The notes under the pieces were generated by a model that was not told the origin of the DNA, ran no database searches, and worked only from the letters and a program-made list of their open reading frames with translations. Shown one piece after another: positions 50,582 to 61,396 of a DNA stretch of 64,000 bases. Source of the stretch: Stereum hirsutum FP-91666 SS1 (Eukaryota > Basidiomycota > Agaricomycetes > Russulales > Stereaceae); assembly GCF_000264905.1 (NCBI RefSeq), contig NW_006763131.1, positions 782,793 through 846,792 on the forward strand, read 5' to 3'. How positions within the stretch are numbered: position 1 is the first letter of the stretch; each line of letters opens with the position of its first letter. The translations under genes and the position numbers were made by a program.

Positions 50582-51798
50582 TTACAAGTACTTGCTACTT
50601 TCTACAATCAGGAGCTCCTCTGGCGTAAGAAACTGTCCCATCTCCTGTGCAACGACCTCGCAGAATGAACGCAGTCTTGTATCATCCGATGTTCGCTTCT
50701 TCTCGTCGATGATATGTATGAGGTGTATGATGCCCGTGGTATGAAGAGTTTCTGATGATAATGGAGCAAGATCGTCGAGAGATACCGATTGTGCGGCCAA
50801 ACTTGTTCGAAAGCAACGCTGGACGTGTTCGAGAGCCTGTCTGTGGTCAGTACAAGATGCTACTGTCTCTCGTTTCATTTTCTCGAGGTATTCCTGATTG
50901 AAACACGAATGAGTGGCCGCCATCATGATCGATCAAAGAAAACGCTCACTGCTACAGCTGTTTGGTTGAAGGCTATGGGGGGACGCAGCATCCATCTCAA
51001 TACCCCAGAGGCCTTGGCTCTCAGATGTTGTAAAGGCCATACTGCCATAAGAAAGATCGGCCATAATAAGTTCCCTTGGATCAAGGTTGCCATGATAGAC
51101 CACCTACATCGCCTCACATATAGTTCTTGTGTGTATATGTCCCGTATAAGAGGCTCCACAAGGCATCTTAGGATAGGTTCCGGGGTTTGGCATTCCGGGA
51201 CAGGTACTATGAAGTCCAACAGATGTAGTCGGAAGTCAAACGGACTCTCCTCGAGAAGACGTCGTCCAGCGAGACGGGTGGTGTACGCAACAGCCAGAGA
51301 TTTCAGGACAGATTCGTGACCGGTCGTGTCGAAGATGACAAGTTCTGTCAAGACAGAGGAAGCAAGGCTTATCGGCAAGGCTGTACGTGTTCGACGGATA
51401 TGATGTTGGACCGTTTGGAGGCAGGGCAGGAAGTTCTCGAGTTTACTATAGACAGTAATCAATGTATGGGTGGGCGGGGAGACTGTCGCTAATTTCGCTC
51501 ACAAAGAATTTCTGTCGACCAGACTCTCTTCGAGGATGTAGGAAAGGATGTCTATTGCGATGTATCGAAAGCGACGACAGGTGTGCAGTAGCGGTCGTAG
51601 TTGATCGCTAGCGGGATCCAAGTTCAGGCCGAGGACAGATTGGCGAGCATACTCAGATATCCGGAGGACAAATATATGGTATATGAGCTCTGAAGGAAGA
51701 TGTGTGTGTGACTCTGCTGTGTTAACAGGGGCCTGAGTGACGATGCTACTGCCAGTGTCGCTCGAGGGCCTGAAAAAATGTTGTCGAGTAGCATCCAT
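50582..51798 (-). CDS. F-box-like protein, copy 2 (345 aa)
   Basis: Four exons on the minus strand (51798-51503, 51445-51108, 51041-50950, 50893-50582) give 345 residues. After a Ser/Thr-rich N-terminus comes HLPSELIYHIFVLRI (residues about 33-47), the start of an F-box-like helix, then LLHTCRRFRYIAIDILSYIL. Intron positions and phases equal those of 1473-2710, and the C-terminal block RLRSFCEVVAQEM matches RLKTFCEVVQKEV there. Overall identity outside these blocks is low, so the two have diverged for long or under weak constraint. It probably works as an SCF substrate receptor by family analogy. It shares a 257-bp divergent promoter with the F-box zinc gene at 52056. A decayed copy of its first codons remains at 11894. 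Confidence 0.72.
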
Positions 51799-52055
51799 GA
51801 TAGTCGAGATGACTTATCAAAGTTTCTCAAAATCCCAGAAAAACATTCGCAGGAGATAAGAGAACGAAGACGACGTGCAAAGTTCGTGGCTTGTATCGTG
51901 ACGTAGCGGATATTTCCGGGCGCCGCCAGAAATCCTTTCACCGTGTTGAATCATCTCTGAATCCATAAACCGTTCCTTTCGACCGCCTTGCAACCTTCAA
52001 TACCTATAACAGACATTCGTATCACATCTGATCTTCTACGCGCAATTCTTGTGCT
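51799..52055. promoter_or_regulatory. bidirectional promoter of F-box-like / F-box pair
   Basis: 257 bp between two divergent ATGs. Its similarity to 11636-11893 exceeds what random intergenic DNA would keep, suggesting shared control elements or recent duplication. No canonical TATA box was recognised. Confidence 0.5.
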
Positions 52056-54743
52056 ATGAACGCACCGAGCAGTCAAATCGAGACCAGCTCCAATGCCACG
52101 ACGACTGCCATTCAAAGCCATTCTGGTGTCGGCGTGAGCTCAGAGGATCCGCAGGACCATGCAGGGACGCCCCATATTCCAGAAGACGAATCCGGTAAGG
52201 TTGAAGCATGTCTTTATGTTTTCTTTCAATGTCGATTGATCCTTATTCGTATCGGGTGGAACTCAGCTCAAGACACCAAGACTCGCCCGAAGAAACGAGC
52301 CAAGAAGTCTACTGACAAGGTTGCGAGCAGTTCGAAACGAACCGGTCACACTGGTGGACGGAAGGTCATTGGTCGTCTGAGTGCCCTACTCGATATTTCT
52401 TTGGACATTCTCTATGAGGTGCGTAGTAATCACTGGCTGTACACGCATATATTTACTTCATATTGATCCAGGTACTGGGTCATCTGCTGCCTGCAGACCT
52501 CATCAGCCTATCTCGCGTCTCAAAGTCGTTCCGAAATGTTCTCCTGTCTCGTAGCTCGCTATTTGCGTGGAAGGCATCGTTTGGTAACATTCCAGATCTG
52601 CCCGCTTGTCCTGACGACGTCCCGCTTCCTGTGTGGGCAAATCTCGTCTGGGGAGGCGTCTACTGTCACGTATGTCCTCAGTTAATACGTGTTACCATGC
52701 ACATACTGACCTCGAAGCTGATTTCTAGTGCTGTGGCAACAAACGCGTTATGAAAATCGATTTTCTACTACGACGACGAGTATGTTCTGGCTGCTTGAAA
52801 GAATAGTACGTAGGAACGCTGTTCGCTAGTCCACCTTGTTCTATTATCCTATCCCTTAACATTCTGAGCGTAGTATTTGCGACCGCCCTGCTGCAATCTT
52901 TGCCTTAGCTCCGGAAATACCAGCGAGCTTGCGTGACTGTATACCATATACACTTGGTGCGTACTATCACCCGCCCATACAACTATCCATACGGCGATAA
53001 TTTTTGAAGTTTTGTTCCATTCCTTTCGGGTGCACTTTTGCTATAGAGGTTACGAAGCAGTATTCTCACCGTATATGCTGGAACGAAGATATTCTAGCCT
53101 TCAAGGCAGACTTTCAGACCATGCAGAAGACTACCAAACAAGGTGATCAACAAGCCGCCCTCGCAGAGTTCAAACAGGCCAAGCTCTCAGAGCTCCAAGC
53201 TAGAAAGGACGTGGCACGGTCCTGGTCGGACTGGATATCTCGAAACGCAGCGGAGAAGGCAGACAAGCGCGAAGCCAAGAAAGCAGTTCGCAGAGCCGAG
53301 TTCGTCTATGGCCGTCTTTGAAATTGACCTCTTGTTAATGTGGAGTCCTTTCTGTTTTAGAGTTCTCAGACGTTGCATTGAACTGGGCTACGAAGAGGCC
53401 GACTGTCAGGACGCACTACGGCACCATTCCGTCAACACTGAGGCCAAGTTAACAGAAAAAGGTGGGATACCTGACAATTTCTCTCGCTCACCCAACATTT
53501 TTCTGAACTCCTGTGCAGGATGGGGAACTATTCTCCCCCAAATTCTCCCCCTCATCACGGCTGCCAATCTCGCTAGGCTTGAACGAGAACGAGAAGGGCG
53601 GGAGAAAACTCGATCCAAAGCGGTGTATGCTGCGTACTACGATATCCTCCGGTCTCTGTCACCTTCTGCCCTTGAGCTCTCCTGTCTCCTCGGCGAGGAA
53701 GACTTCCGCTCTCTGCCCGAGATAGATGCACTCGTGGTCGACGACACGGAGGACACAGAAGAACGAATAGCCCAGATCAAAATCGTCTCCACGTCCCTTA
53801 TACCCAAATTATCTGCTCTGGCCCATCACCGACAGGAGGCCATTTTCGCTCTGATGCAAGACACCTCTGAACCCGTCAGTCATCCTGCTCCCTCAATTGG
53901 GTCTGCTCCCCTTGGACGATTCCAGCTTGCCACATCCATATTCGTTTGTGGCGCTCCAGGATCACCTTCTTCTTCGGCTTCACCACTTCACGGTCTCCAA
54001 GTCTTTGGACATACATGCAAATCCTGCATACTCGACTCGGCTAGCACGACGAACGGACTTGCCTTCGATGCAATCTTCCCACGTTTCAGCGAGAAGGGAA
54101 AAGATGTAGTCGTCGCTATCCTAAACCGCTTGGGCTTGGACGAGAAATCTACCACTTGCATAGAGTTGGAACGGCTCGATAAACGTTTTGTTTGTATTGA
54201 CTGTCCTATCAAGCATGAAGGCGAAGAGTGGGGACAAGATGGCCCGCTCGGGAGAAAGGCTAGGACTTGGTGGGGTTTGGTGAGTTCATCGTCATCGCTG
54301 CTTAGTGATCCTAGAATCTGCTCACATCATTTCTGCCCAAAAACGGCTACGTAGCTCGAACATATCCTTCAAAGCAACTCCAAGACTCCAGATTCCCACG
54401 TCGGTTCCTCCTTCTACGTGCTCTCTGACACTGAGGCAATCACCATCAAGTCTCGCGAGCGGAGCGGCCCCATATTTAGAATTCTTGAATCCATGTCGCA
54501 GTTTGGGTGCTACCATTGCGACATTCACTACCGTGATGCTACTCTTCATCCGAACTCATTCGAAGCAAGGTTTGGGCGAGAGCAAAACAGGGTAGCGTAT
54601 CTGGGGCGAGATGCTATGATCACACACATAAAGGCTGTGTACGTTCTCATTTCTCTTTGGGTCACGCCGGAATCCGTGTGCAGAAATTGACGGATGTCTG
54701 GTCTGTTTGTAGACACAATCCACGATCCCCGGATGCATCGTGA
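52056..54743 (+). CDS. F-box protein with zinc-binding motifs, right copy (711 aa)
   Basis: Nine exons: 52056-52194, 52267-52418, 52472-52669, 52729-52805, 52874-52956, 53047-53299, 53361-54279, 54355-54638, 54713-54743. It parallels the left copy exon for exon; exons 3 to 7 are identical in length. The F-box (LDISLDILYEVLGHLLPADL) lies at about residues 87-135, followed by YCHCCGNKRV ... RVCSGC, a Lys/Glu/Ala-rich helical segment, a long unknown region with CKSC and CIDC pairs, and a C-terminal GCYHCDIHY ... HIKAVH C2-H2-like pattern. The donor after exon 6 is GTTCGT where the left copy has the stronger GTACGT. The last exon has lost two bases relative to the left copy, so the protein stops at 54743, ten codons after the splice, instead of continuing for about 34. 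Probable SCF ubiquitin-ligase receptor; substrate unknown. Confidence 0.82.
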
Positions 54744-54810
54744 CTTCTTTCCTGAGCCTCGGGACCAGTATCCTAGACCACAAGGAGTATGGTTTGGAAT
54801 GACAAGTTAA
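54744..54810 (+). pseudogene. out-of-frame former C-terminus of right F-box gene
   Basis: In another frame this stretch reads MHRDFFPEPRDQYPRPQ and on to a stop at 54808-54810, closely matching the in-frame end of the left copy. It is cut off by the upstream 2-bp loss. Confidence 0.6.
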
Positions 54811-56132
54811 ATACCACACCCCCGGTCGTGTGGAATGCATGCGGTTATGCGGTAGACTCTGACCAGTCTTTATTTTCTCTTTCTCTCTGTTTCGGCCGTG
54901 ACGGTCTTGTCCGCTATTGCACTTTCTTCCCTCTGAAAGGTAGATCTTCCGGGAGAGGGCGTCTCGCTCTTCGTTTCTCTTCTTGCGCCTGCTACACAGA
55001 AACAATGGCCCCCCTTGCATTTCTCGGTGTTCCTCTACATCCTCCATACCTCGCTTGTTGGCTTTGGACTCTATCTTCTTGCCCATACGAATGTCTCGGA
55101 CAGTCGACTACTGGTCGTTCTGACCTCATCCGTAACGTCCTTCTAATCGTTACCCTCTCATCCTATTATAATCCTGCACTTTCATGTACCATACCTACCC
55201 ATAGATTCAGCTTTCCTGGCCGTTGCCGATTCTCTGCCACTCTCTTGCCCATACACCTATTGCATGTCCCGTATCCCGCCTTTAATTTCGGTCTTTTTGT
55301 TGCATTTCTCGTTCGATTCAAGACTGATTACCCTTCATCCCACTTCCTCGTATACGATACGCATGAGTCGCCCATCATTCTCTCTATCGTATCCCTTCTT
55401 CCTTTAGTTCGTGACGCAGACTTTTTTCTTGTCCACCAGTATTAGCACCCTCCTGCAATCCGAATCCCTGTTTCTTGAAACTTTCTCGAGCTTGACGGAT
55501 TCGCGCAATAGACGGTTCATGCGACGGTTCAGACAAGACGAGCCTTTAGAGGTCTGAGTTTACGGCACTAGACGAGTATTCTTCAACGTCGCCTATACCT
55601 CCTGCCGTGTCTCCTCTAGAACAAATGGACAGCCAGTACCGGAAAAAATGGATGAATGCAGGAGTCACAGATTCATCTCGTGCAATCAACCTGTAGTCCG
55701 AGACGCGCCCGCGAATGCACTCAAACGTACAAAGGCAAGCAGAGAATAGCAATGTTAGTGTTCACTGTAAGTACGCCGCCTCCAATGCCAACAATAGACT
55801 GGACGCCGTCCGCAATATGTACGTGTATAGTAGTTTGTCTTCGAGAATAAATAAGGGCACCGCAACCAGCACTAGCACCATGGCCAGCAGTACCACCAAC
55901 GCAACCATATCACGTACGTACGTATAAATCCAAATAAACAAAATAAATGAACAGACATACATATGGAGCTTTCATTCATATCTTCTTTTCCTCCTCGACT
56001 GAGGAAAGGATTAGAATGGGCTTCTCGGGATTCACGAATATCTTAGCACGATGATCGTTTTTTTCGACTCTTCTCTTTCGGTCCTTTTCGAACACCAACA
56101 CATCCCCCTGGATCTTTTGTCGTATGAGTCGC
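54811..56132. other. intergenic region with duplicated 3' flank
   Basis: Up to about 55310 it matches the 3' flank of the left F-box gene (inverted). The remainder to 56132 shows no supported gene. It separates the F-box gene from the convergent bestrophin-like gene. Confidence 0.55.
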
Positions 56133-59100
56133 TCACCCGATGACGACCTCGATCTCATGATCATGCATCTCCTGCCCCTCCGTCCTGCCCTCCTCCCTCC
56201 TCTCCCTCCTCTCCCTTTCCCTCTCCTCCGCATTCCCATTCCCGTTCCCATTTCCCGCCACCACTTCCTCTCCGCCCTTCCCCTTCCCTTCCCCCTCCCC
56301 CTGTACTTGCTTCACGCTCCTCGTCCCGTCATACAACGGATCCCTCGCGCTGAGATGCCGCGAGCCGAGGAAGACGTTCGTGCAGGGCGTGCGTTTCAAT
56401 TTCTCGATGTCCGCGTGGACGATCTCTTTGCAGAACATGTCGAGGTCGAGGTCGTTCTGTGGTACAAAAAAGAGAAAGAAACGAGATTAGGACATGTGGA
56501 GAAAAAGAAGTGACTAAGTGACGGACCTCGTCGTAGCCTACATCACAAGACATAAAAGAAAGTCCGTTAGTACCCGATACTAGGACCCGCACGTCGAGGA
56601 AAAACATAAAAACATACCGAACGGCTGCTCGATCTCCTCTCCCGCAGCGACGAAGCCAAGATAGATAAACGCCGCGATGGCGGTTCCGGGGATGGAGGAC
56701 CATCCGAACTGGTCGACGAGTTGAAAGGGGAGGAAGATGAGGTAGATCCAGACGGTGCTGTAATGAAGGGTGGGGGAGAGATGAGGTGGGGTGAGGATTA
56801 TATGGAAAGGGGAGGGGAGGGGAGAGGAGAGGAGAGGAGAGAGGACGTACTGCCTATATGCGTGTGCGGAACGTAGGGGGAACGGGGTCAGTTGTCGGTC
56901 GCCGTTTACTTAAGAGGGAAAATGGGTCGCAGACCTGATGTGCACGGAATAGACGCTACACGCCCGTCGCAAAAAGAGCACATTGATCAGCCCATGAATC
57001 ACGATATATGCGTTACGAAAGTACTCACAAAGGCAACGGCGTAGTCAAGATCCTCTCCAACGCTATTCGTCAAATCACCCCGGTCAGTCCACGTTTCCCC
57101 CGCACCCAAGACGAAAAGACACTCACTAGACAGACTATCCTCAAACGCCGCCAAACAACCAATCATCGATCCCAAACTCGTCCCTGCACATCACACACGA
57201 CATCAGATCACCTCGCGTCGGATCCAGACGAAAGACACAAAAACAAAACAGAGACAAACCAGGAACAGTCCCCCTCTCCTCCAACACCGCCGTCCAATCA
57301 CTCAAAAACCTCAACGCATCCAACGGCAAATTCTCTCCCTGCCCCGCCACCCTCGGCCTATGCTTCCTCCCCAACTCGCTCGCCTGTCTCGCGCCCTCGC
57401 CTTCGCCGCTCAGCCGATTCACGCCGCCTTGGCCTCGCGCGCCTGCACTGGTGGAAGAGGCGGTGGGCACGGATTGGGATTTGGAGTTGGAGTTGGAGGC
57501 GGCGTTGGCGAGGGTGGCGCGGCGTTTGGCGGCGGTGCGTACGACGCGGGGTTCGGTGGGGTATTTCTTTTTCCTGGGTGCGCGCGTGGACGTGGGCGCA
57601 CCATCGTCGTCGTTATCGTCCTCACTGTCGTCTCCGCTGTCCGTCTCGACTAATAACCTCTCCTGTTCACCATTCCCATCCGCACCGACCGCAGCCTCGA
57701 CATCCCTCTCCCCACCCTGCGAATCCTGCGAGTCTTTTCCAATCCGGAGATGTAACAGCCTCCCGACGACCCGACCCACGCCTCTGAACACGCTCCCGAA
57801 CGGGATCAAGTCCCCGCTTATCTTACCTAATACATCTTCGGCCTCTCCACGGCTGGCGGGAAGGAGCGGCCTGTGGGAGGTGGATGAGGAGTCGGAGTCT
57901 GAGGAGGAAGAGGTGGAGGTGGAGGAGTGGCGGTGGAGGAGGTGGAGGTGCGATTTCGATTTGGTGGAGGAATGGCGCGAGGGCCGGGGAGTGGGTGTGA
58001 GCGAGGGGGAGGAAGAGGGAGTGGGGGCAATGGAGCCGTAGGAGTTTATGGCGGGGATGATGGGGTCGCGGGGGGTTTGCAGGAGGGAGGACGTGGATGT
58101 GGATGCTTTTGCGGAGACGGGCGGTTTGGACGGGGTGAGAAGGGATTGGGGGATGGGTTGGGGTTGGGGTTGGGTCTGCGATGGGGATTGGGTGAGCGTT
58201 CGGTGGGCTTGGTCGGTGTGATTGTGATCGTGCTCGTGCTCGTGCGTGATATGAACTTCCATCATGTGGTGGTGACGTCCATGAGCATGCTATTCGCGGT
58301 ATGAGTATACGTATGCGCATAAAAAGAGAACTCCGAGAAACACACACCTCATGGAACGGCTTAACAAGATCATACAAATCCTCATAATATATCCCCAACT
58401 CACTCCTCAAATGATGTTTCAACGCCACCACGAACCCATCCACCAAATCCAGCGCCATCCTCTTCTCCCGCATCACCACCCCAACCTCCTTACGCCCCCG
58501 CATCTCGAGCCTTTCGCCACGGGCTTCCGAGGCGGTTTCGGCGTCGGTGCGGGGGGAGAGCCGGAGGGGGACGTGGAACCAGATGAGGCGGGTGAAGGTG
58601 CGGGCGTTGCGCATTATGTCGGACCAGGCGGAACGGCCGGTCCAGTAGCGGTCGTAGCTGGGGTGGGGGGTGAGGAGTGGGGGTGAGTAAGGGTAGGATG
58701 AGAGGAATGGAGAAGGAGAGAAGGAGAGAAAGACAGTCGTGGATCATCCATGTCTCCCCATAAGTACGAACGAGATCGCCATAGGACAGCGGCAAAAGGC
58801 TGCGCTGTGGGACAGACGAACAGTCTGGCTCGTTCGTTCGTTTTTTGTTTTATGGAATGGAATGGAATGAAGAGCGCGAGAAGAGGAGAAAACAGCAGTC
58901 ACGTCTCCCCGGACAAACGACTCCTCCATTAGTCCATTAGGTGTAAGAGCAAGCTTCATGTTCATGTTCATGCCTCGCCAATCCGACAGACCTCTGTGTC
59001 TGTGTCGAGCAACAGATGTCACCACAGGGCAGGACAGGGACAAAAGCCTGCGCGCTGTGCGTGCGCCGGACGGACTAGCTCGGTTTATGTTATCGTTATC

Positions 59101-60764
59101 CCAAATGGAGGGAAGGGTGGTTGGAAGAGTAAGCAGTTGCGACACGACGTCCCCCCCTCCAGATGGATGAAGGAGGTTCCACGCAGAAAATCAACAGCAG
59201 AGTCCATGGCTCTGGCTGTTCGATCCGACCCACCACCGTGTTGCGCAACAAGGCGTCGCCAAAGGTCAAGGACGAGAGTCTGAGTCTGCGTGGGACGGCT
59301 GGCTGGTTCATTGATGTTTTATGGAATGGAATGGAAAGCGAGAGCGAGAGCGAGACAAGAGAGAAAAACGGGCTCTACCAGATGAACGACTCCGATCCGA
59401 CCCACCACTACATTGAACATTGAACAGACGTCGCCACAGGACAGGGGCAAGAGCCTGTGGGACAGACTGGCTGGCTCGGAGTCGTTTATGTCTATGGAGG
59501 GGAAGGGGGTGGTTGTAATAGAATAGGAAGCTCTTGTGACATAACGTCTTCACCCGCCGAACGACTCTATCTCTATACAGAACAGACCTGGCCGATCCAA
59601 CCAACCAACCAACTACTGCGTTGCCCGACAAGACGTCGCCGCCACAGGGTGTACGTGTGGCGGAAAGGATGGCTCTGACTCCTGAGTTTTTTAGGTCTCC
59701 GGGATGGATCCGGAGGGGAAGAGAAAGGGGAGTGGGAGTGGGAGTGGCACATATCTCCACCCGCGCAGAAAAAAGACGTTCATGCCCAACTAAACCAAAC
59801 CAAACCAAACCAACCACTGCGTTTGAGTGGCGTAACAGACCTCGCCACAGGCACGGGACGGGACAAGAATCTGCGCGCGCGTGCCCTGAGATATACCGTC
59901 GAGGGGACTTGGAGTTGGAGATATCGCCATAGGGACATGTGTATGAGACTGAGACTGCGGACTGATCATGACTGGTTCATCGGGATTCGGTTGAATGCCG
60001 ATCTCTCCAAGACACCACACCACACCACACCACGACATGGAATAATATACGGATGCGAAAGGGAGACGAGAGAGGTAGAAGTGAGAGGTAGAACGTAGAA
60101 CGTACCCCGACATAGCTCGATAGGAGATCACGAAACCGATGACGACACCTAACCACACGTATGAGTACGCAAATAGAGATGGAATGAAAACAAGAGGGGG
60201 GGACGGACCGAGAACGGTGAGCATGACGTTAGGTATGCCGAGGTATATATTCGTTTTCATGGATACGATCGTGACGACTGTATATTATCATCAATGTTAG
60301 AGCGAGGTAGACATTGTGGACGACATGAGTATGAGTGGTGGGAGGTGAGGAAGTGAAGATGGGAGGATCGGGAGTGCCAAGAGTTCGCGACGCGTCTTGA
60401 GACATGACGCGTCGGACGCAAAAAAAAATGAGACAGAAAAAATGCACCCGTGCACTCTCGAACGTCGTCCACACCCCAGAAATACGGTTAAATGGGAGGA
60501 AGGGGGTACTTACGAGTAGCAAAGAGCGTGTGCATCAAGACGGCGGGCCATATCCTCCATATCTACGAGATAAAGCATGAGCACTACCAACGGGGAGGGA
60601 TGAAGAGGGCGAGATAGACGAACGACGGTGCCGCGTCCGAAAGTCCATGAGAAGAGGGTGTGCGGGGAGACGAAGGTGATGCGGAAGACGCGGTGTTCTT
60701 CTGCTGCTGGGAGCAAGGTGTGTTGACCTGTGAAGGAGCGCTTGTTTTGCATTTGTGCGGCCAT
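56133..60764 (-). CDS. bestrophin-family anion channel (743 aa)
   Basis: Exons on the minus strand: 60764-60624, 60562-60514, 60277-60209, 60148-60106, 58657-58348, 58289-57260, 57183-57127, 57062-57029, 56955-56935, 56853-56851, 56757-56618, 56537-56527, 56456-56133. Membrane segments: IWRIWPAVLMHTLFAT (residue ~48) and NVMLTVLGVVIGFVISYRA, then the conserved YDRYWTGRSAWSDIMRNART and HHLRSELGIYYEDLYDLV. A disordered cytosolic insert of about 340 residues follows, His-rich at its start (HEHEHDHNH). TVPGTSLGSMIGCLAAFEDSL, a second membrane pair (TVWIYLIFLPFQLVDQFGW; TAIAAFIYLGFVAAG) and GEEIEQPFGYDENDLDLD complete the fold; the acidic tail of that motif corresponds to the Ca-binding region of animal bestrophins. 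Such fungal proteins are predicted chloride/anion channels. The C-terminal tail is Gly/Asn then Arg/Glu-rich. The 3-nt exon is optional (see findings); the frame stays open either way. Confidence 0.82.
56810..56845 (+). repeat. GGAGA-type simple repeat in a bestrophin intron
   Basis: A run of GGGGAGG/GGAGA units lies next to the proposed 3-nt exon, inside the intron 56758-56850. Confidence 0.8.
58770..59900. repeat. diverged tandem repeats of about 180-240 bp within an intron
   Basis: A block resembling GACGTCGCCACAGG followed by ACAGGGGCAAGAGCCTG recurs near 58773, 59012, 59250, 59426, 59631 and 59838. Other shared pieces include TGGAATGGAATGGA and GATCCGACCCACCAC. It fills most of the 1,448-bp intron 58658-60105. 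Confidence 0.65.
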
Positions 60765-61396
60765 GGCTGGATGGTGGCCGGGTCCAAGTATGAGGGTATT
60801 TTATTTCGAGTTTTGTGGTTATGATATTAGGGAATAGTTTGTGGGCTCCTGGGTAGTTTGTGGTCTCCTGGTTAGAGGGTATCGAGGGTCGGAGAGAAAA
60901 AGGAAGAGAAAGTAAGGCGCTAATTTTGTCGATTTGTGTGTTTGATGTCGACGCTCGTCATCGGTTGCAGGCACACGTCCATTCGCCAATCACGCATCAT
61001 TTCTATTTTTGTCTTATTCCAACGAATATCTGGATATGGAACGCCCTTGTCAACCCAGAGACTCTCTGTATATTCGACATTATCTTCAATATATATTCCT
61101 AAATCTGTCTGGGAGACGCTGTCCATATCCCTCGAAATCCGCCTCCGTGTCTCGCCCTGTGCATGCCCGTTCCGAGTCTCGGCCTTTCCTCGCACAAGCT
61201 CCCTGTTTCTCACAATCTGTTCTCGCAAACGTCTGCTTCCGTTTCAAAGCTCTCCGCTTGGCCTCACTTGACTCATGCTCGAGGCCCAGACATCGTCGAA
61301 TTCGGTCCGTTCTTCTCGCCGTGGACGTACCCCAAATAATCTATTATCCCAGGCTTTTTATAAGTTACGTCCCATGGTCAGCCTGAGCTCCGAGTC
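60765..61396. promoter_or_regulatory. divergent intergenic region
   Basis: 632 bp between the bestrophin start and the next plus-strand ORF. It probably holds promoters for both; CT-rich stretches occur near 61130-61260. No specific site is assigned. Confidence 0.35.

Larger units (their letters stand above)
51781..55310 (+). repeat. right arm of a 3.5-kb inverted segmental duplication
   Basis: This arm matches 8380-11912 in opposite orientation: F-box zinc gene, 3' flank, promoter and first codons of the divergent gene. Ends estimated by eye. Confidence 0.8.

Noticed and set aside
54789..55445. 218-residue plus-strand ORF after the right F-box gene
   Set aside because: The duplicated DNA at 8380-8810 does not keep this frame, so it is 3' flank rather than a conserved protein.
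57008..57787. 259-residue plus-strand ORF
   Set aside because: It is antisense to the low-complexity insert of the bestrophin gene; composition reflects that repeat bias.
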